From: Artemia franciscana
Taxonomy: Eukaryota; Arthropoda; Branchiopoda; Anostraca; Artemiidae
Length of the DNA: 64,000 bases
NCBI RefSeq assembly: GCF_032884065.1
Contig: NC_088873.1
Location: 40,571,403 to 40,635,402, forward strand
Direction: 5' to 3'
The position numbers and the translations under genes were made by a program. Position 1 is the stretch's first letter. The number at the start of each line of letters is the position of its first letter. This document shows, in pieces, positions 35,994 through 47,299 of this stretch. The notes beneath the pieces are model-generated. The model was given only the letters and a program-made list of their open reading frames with translations, was not told where the DNA came from and searched no databases.

Positions 35994-37474
35994 TTTTTAG
36001 TGCAGAATTACATTCTCGGTACTGTTGCCACGCTGAACTATGAAAACAAGTACGTAAGAATAATTAGTGAAATTAGTTAACACTTTTGTCCGCAAAAATT
36101 TAAACGGTAATATTTTATTGATTTCCAAAAACAATTAAACATTTCAAGGAAAGATACACCTTCTTAAGCTGTTTGGTGCTATATGTTTTAGCTCCATTTT
36201 ATAATTTTTCAAATATTCCGATTTCTAATTTTGGCGCCCATTATTACCAAAAACTGCTTATGGACACCTTTATTTTTTATTAAAAACTGGATTCACGATT
36301 TTCCCTAGTTTTTGAATTATATTTAGTTGTATAAGTTCCGCCTCAACCAATTAAAAGAATTCAGAAATACATTTTCACTTATCTTGGTACTTCAATCACT
36401 TTCTGCATATAATATTTGCCAATAATAATTTGGTTTCAAGAAAGGATAATTCATAGCAGACAGTTCGAACAATACCCAAAAATAGATGTACTACTAAATT
36501 GGGCTATAAATTGATTACCACCCAAAGATCTGATGTTACCATGTCTATATGTCTTACAAACAGTCAAACCCTACTGGGCTAGACATGGCTGTGTTGTCAG
36601 CCAAGCATGGTTGTAAGCAGTGAAACACAAGATAAATTGATGGCTTTACGATAAGACTTGTCACGGTTGCAACCTTTCGTGTTTCTATCTTGGACTTTAT
36701 CTAGATTTTTGACATGATGAAAGTGAAAAACTGAAATGGCTGCACAATTTCTTAGACGTTTCAATTAATTCGCTTTGTGGATTATATCGATTTCTTGCTA
36801 AATTCTTTCTAAATTGCTTTCAATTTTGACAGCTTTGACAAGAAACTACTTTGTCTTCCGTTTATATTGTCACACAATCGAATTAGGCAAGTAAGCAGAC
36901 ATTTTTCAGAGGGGGGGGGGAATACTAAACAAACACTTTTCTATGATAATTTAAAAGTGCCCAAAAATTCAGGAAAACTTGTGGGTTCGGGGGGGGGGGG
37001 GTCCGTGCCTCGAGACTCCTGTCCCAGGGATGTTTTTGAATAATTGAACCAATGAGTCCGATGGATTATATCCCCCCCCCTTATATTTTCTCTTAAGAAA
37101 GAGAGAGATTCAAAAAACTCTTCCAGTCCCACATTTCTCAGCTTCTAAGATAAAGACCCAAAACAGAGTAATATTTTAATGAGGATGTTTATATTTCAGA
37201 CTTAGAAGTATTCCTTGAGACACCCTTCAATATTGTTCTGAAGGCTGAAATGCACCTTTTTTTAATTTTCCACCCCCTATATCAGAAAAATCCTCAATTT
37301 TCAGAAAGTTTCCATAGTTAGGATTCGTGTGAAATCAGTGGATGCTGAGGTCCTTTTATCACCTACCATAGCTAATCAGCTAATCAGGCATTTGCGCAGG
37401 TACTTTTTGGGAGGGGTAAAATGGTCGCAGGGTGTAAATGTACCCCTTGTAAGGCTAAATGCCTGGCATAAAAG
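35994..37474. other. Unassigned DNA with G-runs
   Basis: No gene recognised. 36908-36920, 36988-37000 and 37071-37080 are G or C homopolymers of 9-13 bases like those near transposon ends. A plus-strand frame at 37329-37631 runs into the next element and is not called. Confidence 0.45.
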
Positions 37475-37927
37475 CAGGCCCAGATTGAATAGGTGCGGGC
37501 CCGATTGGATTTTTGCGGGGCCTTCTCTACATATTAAATATTTAAATAAAATATACCTGCATAGTAGCTTACGTAAAGTAGTTCTTCCTAATATAGGATT
37601 GCAGAAATCTCTCAGAGCAAAATCTTTCTAATATAGGACTATCCCGTTTAAATTTAATAAATTTGACACCAAACTTTTACGGGTATCAGTTTTCTATATT
37701 AGTATATATCATATAATAATAAATAGAAAAATAAATCTCATCCAGCAATGCAACATTAAGATAAATATATTTTTAATTATTTGAATGATTCATAATTCCC
37801 TTATCTTCAAAAACAATTTGCTTTAAATTTCAAAATCTTTTTTTTCATTTTGATGGTAACGCGGAGTCCTTTCAAAGGAGGGGCCCGATTGTGCCCAATC
37901 GCTCCAATCGTCCTTTATCTGGCCCTA
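37475..37927 (+). mobile_element. hAT-like MITE, family K (copy 1), with target duplication
   Basis: 453 bp, starting CAGGCCCAGATTGAATAGG and ending with CTTTATCTGGCCCTA, an imperfect inverted pair. GGTGCGGGCCCGATTGGA and GGGGCCCGATTGTGCCCAAT form an inner pair. Flanks CATAAAAG (37467-37474) and CATAGAAG (37928-37935) agree at 7 of 8 bases, the duplication length of hAT elements. The interior is AT-rich and non-coding and matches the copy at 57232 throughout. Confidence 0.85.
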
Positions 37928-37987
37928 CATAGAAGGAGACACCGCACACCATAATAGCTACTTAATTAAGGAAGATTAAATATAAAA

Positions 37988-38985
37988 AATTCAACTGAAA
38001 GTAAGGAGTAACATTAAAACTTAAAACAAACAGAAATTATTGCGTATATAAGGGGTTGCCCTCTTTTTAATACCTTGCTCTTTACGCCAAAGTTTGACAA
38101 TTTGTTCCAATTATCTAAGAATGATTCCTAAAACACAAGTGTCGTCTAATTAGAATTAGACGCTTTTTTAAAAGCTCTAAAAAAACTTTAGCGTAAAGAG
38201 CGAGGTATTGAGGAGGAGGCAACCCCCCTCACAGATTTTACTATTTCTTTCTTTCTCAGTGTCAATATCGCTCCTTACTTTCAGTTGAAAGAAATCCGTT
38301 TTATTAATTTGACTTTCGGTCGTTTTTTAAATAATACCGAGAAATTCGGTTCCCCCTCTATGGAAAAATTTATCCATGAAAAGATCCTCTGACGTAAACC
38401 CCCTAAAAATATATGTATACTTCCCAACAATCAATACTATATGTAAACAATGGGCAAAGTTTACAGCTTGGAGGCTTTCCTCCGGGGCCTGGGGGGCGGT
38501 GGTCGAGTCATCCTCAAAGACATAGTTACTAGATCTTTCGACTATGTTGAACAAATGGCTATCTTAAAATATTGACCAGGCGATTTTGGGGAACCAAAGG
38601 ACGTGGGAGGAGGGCTAGCTGCACTCCGATGCTTTTGGTCACTTAAAAAGGGCACTAGAACTTTTATTTCCAATCAAATGAGCCTTCTTCAATCTTCTAG
38701 GGTCACTGGTTCGACATGTTCACCCTGGAAGACACAAACAAAAATACATAAACATGCCTCCGTGATTTTTCTTCTGGCAAAAAAATTCCACATTTTTATG
38801 TATAGGAGCTTGAAACCTCTACAGTAGGGCTCTCTGGTATGCTAAATCTGATGTTGTGACTTTCATTAGGATCACTTGATGGTTTTTGGATGCCCCCCCC
38901 CTTTCAAATTTTTCAGCCTCGTAACGTCTGATGGGTAACATTAAACTTGATGAATTTTACATATTCTGAATAAGCATCAAAATTT
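37988..38985 (-). mobile_element. Family A element, copy 3
   Basis: Begins with a complete fold-back module (37988-38290: AACTGAAAGTAAGGAGTAAC ... ATCGCTCCTTACTTTCAGTT with GCGTAAAGAGCGAGG near its centre). The body then runs in inverse orientation directly, skipping the spacer and second module of the longer copies, and stops near the element's 5' region (GCCTCGTAACGTCTGATGGG, 38928). The terminal hairpin is missing. Confidence 0.82.
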
Positions 38986-39486
38986 TTATTTTTTTATCTA
39001 TCTAAGGGGGAGGAGTAAAGTGAAGCAGTCTGCATTTAGTAACGATTTAAGTAATTTAGAATGTTTTAAGTAGTTTCCAGAATAAGGAAGCTTCCAAAAC
39101 GTAAGGAATTATGTATCACTTTAGGGTCCATTTAAGGGTCTTGAATTTGATTTCTGATTGAAATAATTATAATATTTATTAAGAGCTCAAAAAAGCCACC
39201 GAGTTTTTGGAAGCTAATATGTAAATTATTAGAACTATAGAATATGATAGAATAAAAAAAAGTAAAAAAAAGATAAAAGATTTTTATTTAATATAATGTT
39301 ATATTAATATAAAATAATTAATTAAATATAAAATAATAAAAAATATAAAATATAATTATAAGCCTTAAATATAAAATAATAACAATAAAAATAATAGATA
39401 GTATATAATAAAAATAATAATAAATATTATAAATAAACGGTTATTTGTTACATATTCTATATTACTATTCTATATTACCATTACAT

Positions 39487-39490
<4 letters not shown>
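38986..39490. repeat. AT-rich low-complexity DNA, part of a diverged duplication
   Basis: 39240-39440 is almost pure A/T. CGAGTTTTTGGAAGCTAATA at about 39200 recurs as CGAGTTTTGGAACCTAATAT at 39561, and a GGGAGG.GAGTAA(A/G)GTGAAG(C/T)AGTC block occurs near 39006 and 39747, so the flanks of the next TA tract are old duplicates. Confidence 0.6.

Positions 39491-39560
<70 letters not shown>
39491..39560. repeat. (TA)n microsatellite
   Basis: 70 bp of TA. Confidence 0.95.
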
Positions 39561-39561
<1 letters not shown>

Positions 39562-39769
39562 GAGTTTTGGAACCTAATATGTACATTAATAGCCCAACTT
39601 ATGCATACTCAACGAATTTTCAATACCGCGATTCTTTTCTTCCACCACATGCTATTCTTTGTAGTCCAATTAATAAGAATAAAAAAAGTTGCGCTACAAA
39701 AATTCATTGAGTATATGCAATTTCAGCTTTATATGTAAACACACGGTGGGAGGGTGAGTAAGGTGAAGT

Positions 39770-40640
39770 AGTCAACATATAAAAATTGAATAAGTGAGTT
39801 TCTTCATACTCATGACCCATTTGCCCAACGTTCTTCCTCCATAAATTTCAAGCCGATCGTTAAAAAAATCAGGAAATCTCAGCTGAAATCTGGTGGTGGA
39901 TGGAAGTGCCTGAGGGATCATGGATCCTCTATGTAACTCCAATCATATCCTAGTACCATTTTGCATAAAGAAGGTGCGACGTAGCCACGTTTCTGCTAAA
40001 AAGTAGTTGGGGGATGGGTGGAGGTGTTGGGGGGGGCATAAACTCATTTTATACCTCAAATGATTTGAAAACTATTATACGTTGGCGATTTAAAAAAAGG
40101 GAAGATGGTTACATTTCTGTAGCCATGAGAATCTTGGAACGGTCTCGTGTCCACCTGGCCCTCCAGTTAAAGAGATTAAAAATCCCTGGATAATCCTATT
40201 CAAACTAGGTACAGCATGCCCACCTTTGCGTAGAAAAACAAACTGATAGACGTAGTAGAGGGGTTTCTGGACCACTCTGATAGTTTAATCATACCAATCC
40301 AAAATCCTTCCGTGATTCTAGTTGAACTAAATGCAAAATGCCTACCTTTTTTGTTATAGAATAAGCAGGTACAGGGGCGATGACATCTGAGAATGACAAT
40401 CTACTTATGACCGCAGTAACTTACGGTGAAAGTTTACTTCATTTTGCTTAAAATAAGGTTTGAAGTGCATTCCCTTCTGCAAACAGAAAAATAGCAAAGA
40501 GTGGCAACCAAGGGCCAATTTTACGATTTCCAATCACATGCACTGATAAATCCATGCATGATTACAGTTGAAACAAAATACGAATTGCTAACCTTTATAC
40601 TAACAATTTGACGGTCAGGCTACCTCCCTTCTTCATTCAT
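39770..40640. repeat. Diverged repeat N (several units)
   Basis: The pattern ATCC(T/C)..(T/G)GAT(A/T)(A/C)T...TTCAAACTAGGTACAGCATGCCCACCTTT recurs with much drift at about 40183, 40307 and 40550, and a looser version near 39920-39990. The same style returns at 44750-45250. It resembles an old minisatellite. The minus-strand frame 40090-40275 is an artefact. Confidence 0.45.
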
Positions 40641-40648
40641 TCAATAAT

Positions 40649-40700
40649 CAGTGGCGGATCCAGGGGGTGGGGGCGCGTGCCTCCCTGAAGTGGTGGTGGA
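40649..40700 (+). mobile_element. Isolated hAT-type terminal sequence
   Basis: CAGTGGCGGATCCAGGGGGT followed by G-rich sequence: a classical-looking CAGTGGCG transposon end. No partner end was found before the following family A copy. Confidence 0.5.
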
Positions 40701-40857
40701 TAAGTGGTTGGGACTGCTTGCTCTGCTTTGGGACGAAGTTCTTTTTGTAATTTGTTTTTAATAGTTGAGTTTTAAAAAAATTTTAATGATTAATTAATGT
40801 CGCATATCGCCTAAAAGTATTTAATTATATTTAGGTTTATCAAGGGACTGTATCAAA

Positions 40858-42510
40858 CAGTTCGTGGTAACGAACTGTAGTAAGGAGCGACCCGGTTCAA
40901 TAGTAAACGAAACTCTTGAAAACGGATTTTTGATGCTAAAAGATACATCAAAAGAATCGGATTTTCATGCTGATTTTAAATATACAAGTTTCATCAAATT
41001 TAATCTTTGTCATCAAAAGTTACGAGCTTGAGAAAATTTGCCTCATTTTGGAAAATAGGGGGAACACCCCTAAAAGTCATATAATCTTAACGAAAATCAC
41101 ACCATCGCATTCAGCGTCTTAGAGAACCCTATAGCAAAGATTTCAAGCTCCTATCTACAAAAATGTGGAATTTCGTATTTTTTGCCAGAAGACAGATCAC
41201 GTGTTTATTTGTTTTTTTTTGTTTTCTTTTTTTTCCTCAGGGGTCGTCGTATCGACCAAGTGGTCCTAGAATGTCGCAAGAGGGCTCATTCTAACGGAAA
41301 TGAAAAGTTCCATTGCCCTTTTTAAGTGACCAAAAAATTGGAGGGCACCTAGGCCCCCTCCACGCTCATTTTTTCCCAAAGTCAACGGATCAAAATTTTG
41401 AGATAGCCATTTTGTTCCGCATAGTCGAAAATCTTAATAACTATGTGAAATAACTGATTATTGGGAAGCGTACAGACGTTTTCAGTGGGATTTTTTTGGT
41501 TTGGGGTGGGGTTGAGGGGAGGGGTGTATGTGGGAGAATCTTTCCTAGGAGGAATATGTCATGGGGAAAGGGAATTCAATGAAAGGGGCGCGGGATTTTC
41601 TAGCATTACTATAAAAAAACAATGAAAAAATAAACATGAAAAAGTTTTTTCAATTGAAAGTAAGGAGTAGCATTAAAACTTAAAACGAATAGAGATTATT
41701 ACGCATATGAGGGGTTCTAGAAATACTTTAGCATAAAGAGCGAGGTATTTAGGAGAAGATAAACACTTCGCTGTTTATGCTAAAGTATTTTTAGTAATTT
41801 AAACTATTTATTCTACGGCCTTTCTGATTCAGGGGTTATTCTTAAAGAATTGGGACAAAACTTAAGATTTAGTGTAAAGAGCGAGGTATTAACGAGGGGA
41901 CAAACCCCCTCATATACATAATAAAAATATAAGAATATAAAAGTTTGTTACGCAAGTTAATTCTTAAGTTACGTGTATTTTTTACCAATAAAAAGTTCGT
42001 TAAAAATTTAAAGTTTTAGTTGCCTTTTTAAGTAACCGAAAAATTGGAGGGCAACAGGGCTCCTTCCCCACCCCTTATTTCTCAAAATCGTCTGATCAAA
42101 ACTAAGAGAAAGCCATTTAGCCGAAAAAAGAATTAATATGCAAATTTCATTTTAATAATTTATGTGCAGAGAGCCAAAATCAAACATGCATTAATTCAAA
42201 AACGTTTAGAAATTAAAAAAAAAAACTAGTTTTTTTTAACTGAAAAAGGAGCGACATTAAAACTTAAAACGAACAGAAATTACTCCGTATATGAAATAGG
42301 TTGTCCCCTCCGCAGTCCCTCGCTCTTTACGCTAAAGTTTGACTCTTTGCCACAGTTCTACTTTTTAAAACAATTAAAAACTTTAGCGTAAAGAGCGAGG
42401 GATTGTGGAGGGGACAACCCATTTCATATACGGAGTAATTTCTGTTCGTTTGGGTTTTAATGTCGCTCCTTACTTTCAGTTAAAAAAAACTAGTTTTTTT
42501 TATTTAATTA
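40858..42510 (+). mobile_element. Family A element, copy 4 (most complete)
   Basis: Starts ATCAAACAGTTCGTGGTAAC, where AGTTCGT and ACGAACT form a 7-bp hairpin. Then TAGTAAGGAGCGACCCGGTT, the unique body, a decayed first module (about 41640-41930), a spacer with TTCAAAAACGTTTAG, and a near-perfect second module (42222-42510). In that module TAAAACTTAAAACGAACAGA, CTCCGTATATGAAAT and CTCGCTCTTTACGCTAAAGT are answered by their reverse complements around a centre near 42362. The last motif GTCGCTCCTTAC is the inverse of the terminal GTAAGGAGCGAC. About 1.65 kb, non-coding. Confidence 0.88.
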
Positions 42511-44689
42511 CCACAAAAGCCAGCTGGTAAGCAAAAATCTTCATTTCGTAGTAACAAGGAGGGAAAATTTAAAATCCTAACTTCTTTAGGCTGTTGAAAT
42601 GATATTTCAGGATTGTGCTGTCACAACGGGGCTTAAAAGCAAAATATTTACTTCTTTTTACTGTCAAGAATTAGTTTTTGAGTCTTGCTATGGTACTGAG
42701 GTGAAGGAATTGATGTCATTGCTTTTTTTTGGCTGTCTGTTTTGTTTTTTTTGGGTTTGCTTTTTTTGTAAAGCAGGGTGTTTTTTATAACATTGTTGTT
42801 TTTTAGGGGATTTGCATAATAGAAAGTAAATGTATGAGAAGTGCAAAAATTATTAATTTAAGTTTTGGATTTTGGTGAGGAAATGGTGGCCGCTTTACTG
42901 CCTATTTTCATCTAATTAAAGCTTTGCATTATATGACATATCATCTCCTCTGTTCATCCTAAAACATTAAAATAAAGGCCGAACTCTTTAGAACTTTACA
43001 AAAGTTCGTCTAAGTATGTACTTAGAACTAAGTATATGAGTCGAAATACTCCTTCGAAGGCCGGAGTAATCATTAAAAAAAAAATCGAAAAAATGTTTAT
43101 AAAAGAAGGACAAATAATTATGTTTTTTTTATCTAGCCGGCATAGATAGGTCTCTGAATTCTCATTTTGAATCATTGCAATGACATCGATTTTTTTTCAA
43201 ACATTTACTAATAAAATGTTGATAGACAGTGGAAATTCATACCACTTGAGTTAACCACTGAAACGGAATGCAACTACAATATTACTTCAGAATTTCTCAC
43301 CTTCTCCATACCAACCAGTCAAAAATATAGTTATGTTTTGTATAGGGGTTGCATATATTTGTCCACAAAATTGTCAATACTGCTATATATACCGATGAGG
43401 ATTTTTATACTTACTTTGATACAAGCCATCCAATCATATTTCCACGATTAGTTGTTTATAAATCAAAATTGTTACAGGACAGTTCTCTTACTTAATATTA
43501 AATCTGAGTCAAATTTCAAATTTTTATTTTTGTGCTCAACAGACGTATTGAGATTTAAACACTTGAATTGAATACGTGAAAACCTCAGGATAAAAAAAAA
43601 AACCTAATTAGAAATCTGAAACCCTGAGAATTTAAATCACCAATCTTTACCTATCATATACAAAAATAACAAACACACAATAATTTGTTTTTTAAGGAGT
43701 ATTTTGATCATATACTTTGAAGCAAATACCTACAGTTCATACTTCTCTGACGATTTTTGTCTTTATTCGAATATTTTTGGATGAAAAGAAGAGGAAATAC
43801 TAACAAAGAGCTCTAAAATGACAGGATCAGCCATTATAAACTTTTACCGAAATATTGAAATAGGCATCGACCGTGTAATTAATAGATATGGCGGGAATGG
43901 AAATAGAGAAATAGACTTTTCATTATAAAAATGTGAATTCTGTAATTTAAGCGAAAAATATCGAACTTTAAAACGTGGAAAGATGCGCAACGTCGTTATG
44001 AAAACTAAATTTTAAGATTTCGTCAAAGTTGACACTGTTTACGAAAACACTATTTTTAAAAAGAAACAGCGATTAGTTAATGCTTTATTGCCTATACTTA
44101 AAACCCTCATTTTAAATGTATTCTATGCACTTCTATCGTTCCGTTCTTTTTTTCTTGTTACATTCCTAAAAGAACTAGTATTCAATGTTTAATATATCTT
44201 TTACGAATATACAAGTTGTATCTTTATCCTCATTTCCTACTCTTCATTACTATCATAGTTACTAAGCGACATGCTAAATGGTTTGACCTATACAAATTGT
44301 CACAAAGAGTGCATGACCCCAAGAAATGGTTCAAGACCTTTTCTTTTTTTCTTTTTTTTTACAATAAAAAGCTAACTCACTCGCTATAATGGTCATAAGT
44401 GCAAAGGCAAAACAGGATGCAGAAAATATTTTATATCGTTTTTTTTATAGATGGTGAACAGCTTTTTATTTTTTATGGTGGGATGGTTTTTATAACTGCC
44501 TTTTTTTTGTACCAATATTTTTATATCATTTTAATTTCAACAGACTTATTAGAACTTAAACCCTCACCAAATTTTAGATTAAATTAACGACCATTTCCAC
44601 TACCTATCTACGACACATCATCATTGTTGAGGTTCTATTTAAATTGCAGGCATTTCTTTGTTCGCAAGTTTATCCAAGCAACCTATTAT
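42511..44689. other. Unassigned DNA, few repeats
   Basis: More than 2 kb without any family member recognised. Frames 42599-42790 and 44399-44587 (+) are T-rich hydrophobic translations without domains. I saw no conserved exon here. Confidence 0.45.
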
Positions 44690-44728
44690 GCACCCCCCTC
44701 CCATAAATAAAATCCTGGATCCGACCCT
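44690..44728 (-). mobile_element. Isolated transposon end
   Basis: CACCCCCCTCCCATAAATAA then ATCCTGGATCCGACCCTG: the inverse of CAGGGTCGGATCCAGGAT, a T-type terminus. It ends at 44728. Confidence 0.5.
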
Positions 44729-44749
44729 GTCAATAATATAGGTCTAACA

Positions 44750-45340
44750 TTCGTGTGTGATTCAATTTCAAACAAGGTTGCAACGGCCTTTATGCAAACA
44801 AAACTGCGAGGAAATCGGAAGAGGTTTGGAGGACTGAAAATCCTCATTGGATATAATAATGTGCATTATGGCTACCTTTCTACTAAAAAATTGGGATGGG
44901 ACAAGAGCTGGTGTAGTTGGACGGATCACTGCCCCACTTTGTCTACCTTTTGTTTGTCCAACCATACAATTACAATTCCTTGAGGTTCTGGTTCAAACAA
45001 GGTACAACCTGGCTACAATTGTACTAAAAGTTGGATGTCGGAGGGGTGTGGACGGGGGATTAGTGGGGCCAAAGGCAACCTTTAGTTATCTCATCACACA
45101 GATGAAAAATGGATACTTTTTACAGAAAATTTTGTAGTGAGAGGGCTAAAGGAACGTTTGAAATGTTTTTAGAACATTTTTTTTAGGTTACAGACCTGCT
45201 TCTCATAACACAGGTGGAAAATGCTTGATTCTACTTCAAACAAGATGCAATATTTCCGCTAAAATGTTGACAGAGAGAGGAGTTAATGGAGCGGTCCACT
45301 TAGCGCCTCTAGCTTGTTTTTTCACTGAAGTATGGCTTTG
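44750..45340. repeat. Diverged repeat N (second locus)
   Basis: TTTCAAACAAGGTTGCAACG, GGTTCAAACAAGGTACAACC and CTTCAAACAAGATGCAATAT are spaced over the region, each followed by a C/T-rich stretch and a TACTAAAA or GCTAAAA. The overlapping frames at 44753-45137 on both strands are not genes. Confidence 0.45.
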
Positions 45341-45479
45341 TACCGAGCTTGCTTGTATATAGTAGTTATTCTGTGCTTTGCTGGGGGCCGGTGTTGTCCC
45401 CCCCCCCGGAAAAATCCCCAAGACGCGAAATTGGGCAGCCATAAAGAAAGTACAAAATATATACCTCAAAAATATCGAT

Positions 45480-46110
45480 CAGGTGTCCTAATGGGGTAAC
45501 AAAAGGAACAGATGCCATAAACAGTTTTACGCCAGGGGCTAAATGGTTTCCAATGACTTTCGACTCAAAAAAGAACTAAAACTCTCAATTTTCGATCGAA
45601 TGAGCATCCTCCCAAGTCTCTACGTCCGCGAGGAGGAGGCTGGGGACGAGGAAGGTGCAGCCCCTTCCTATACGGAATTAATTGTGCTAACTTTGGGGTT
45701 TAACGTTACTCCTTACTTTCATAATAAAAGCGTAGACCAGAAAAATTATCAGAAAATGAGAGAGATTAAACATCAATTACTAACTTCACCCTACCCCTTG
45801 TTCCTTCCTTAGATCTAATTCTGCTTTTACCTGAAGGATTAATGATAGTTTGCATGTTTTGGCATTAAAATGCATTCTTTGAGGCATATGACTCCCTTCA
45901 AAGCTTACAAAACCACCCTTCCCATGAAAACCTTATATCTTAACATTGGACATCTTGCATAGCTTACAGTTCGTGCCCCAGAGGCTGGGAGGGGGGTTGT
46001 CAAACCTCGAGGCATGCTTATTTGATCTTTGGACTATTTTGAACAAAATTGCTATCTCAAATTTTTATCGAATGAGTTTGGCGAAATTAAAGCTTCCGCA
46101 GCAAATGAGG
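45480..46110 (-). mobile_element. Old, diverged relative of family A
   Basis: 45690-45725 (TTTGGGGTTTAACGTTACTC, CTTACTTTCATAATAAAAGC) is a decayed form of the module end, and 45540-45620 and 45950-46080 resemble the inverse body (TTTTGAACAAAATTGCTATC and ATCGAATGAG). Divergence is much larger than between the other copies, so the family has been active over a long time or has subfamilies. Confidence 0.5.
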
Positions 46111-47299
46111 CAAAGAGTAAGCTCCACTATCTTGACCAATGGCAAAGCTAATACATTTAGAAAGATACATGTGACACCGGTCATTTTTCTCAGTTCTTTC
46201 TTTCGGAGCCGTGTGAAAATGCTTCTGTTTTGGATCTCTACTTTTTTGTTATTCTACTAAAATATTTTTGGTGTTTTGGACCAACGATTTCTCGGATATC
46301 TTAAGTGGTTTTAGCCTAAGTTTAATCTGAAACTAATGCGTGCTTACTTTATAGCTTGTACAGTGCTTTTAACTTGAAAGCAGAAGCATGGCTTGAAGAA
46401 ATGAAAGCTTCGAGGAACAACTTCAAAAACTCTACTTTAGGTATAATACTGTAGACTACGGCTCGAAAGAAAGCAAAAACCATCCCTTTTGGTCCCTTGC
46501 AAGAATTATTCGAAACTTCTCAAAATGTAGTATCATATTCATCAATTCGGCCTGAATTCCAGACTTTCCGAATAAACTCTAAAGCTTAGACTTTTAGAAC
46601 TTTCTTTCAAGACTGAAATCGGCAGTTTAGAAAAAAAGGACAAAGCCAAAGAGTTGCTTTCGCAACATAGCTATAAATCATGCAACAAGGCAGCAACTCA
46701 GTAAAAGCCACAAGTTCATCATGAGCACCAATACCAATTTGTGATACAATAGTTAATTATGTAGATAGGGAGCAAAGTGGATAGCACATCAGGACAATTA
46801 CAGTTCTGGAATTAGAGTTCTGAGCTTGACATCTTAACGAGTTTATACATTTTAAACACTAGTCTCCAAAAATATTGAAATAAAACGATTACATTCGTAT
46901 TATCTAGTAGTGTCTTGGATTTTTCGCATGTAACTCTTGACAATATTATAGAATTTTTAATGTTAAAGACCCTTCTTTAGAGTCTAAATTTTTATGGTTG
47001 AAAACTTATGCCACCTGGATGTTTCCATACTCTCTTAAGTCCAAACGGAAAAAATGTGAAGCCTGAACCAACTATGAAGTTGTTTATTAAGGTATTTCCT
47101 CCTGAACAGGTCAACTACTATTTATTTACCTAAATTTCATATTTTTGTCGGGAAACAGCAATCACAACTTTTGGTGTCTCCTCATACTATGTTATAGAGT
47201 CCTGGTTGAACTTCACTGAGGTAAGGATGCTGGGACTGTTTTGAAAAACTGTTCATTTAAGTTTTATTGATTTTATCCTTCAGTAAGTTGTTTTTTTCT
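46111..47299. other. Unassigned DNA
   Basis: No exon recognised. The right part may belong to the retroelement tail below, but I cannot place a boundary. Confidence 0.4.

Noticed and set aside
40858-42510. LTR retrotransposon or endogenous viral element
   Set aside because: No direct LTR pair, primer-binding site, protease, integrase or viral protein trace. The repeats are inverted and the interior non-coding.
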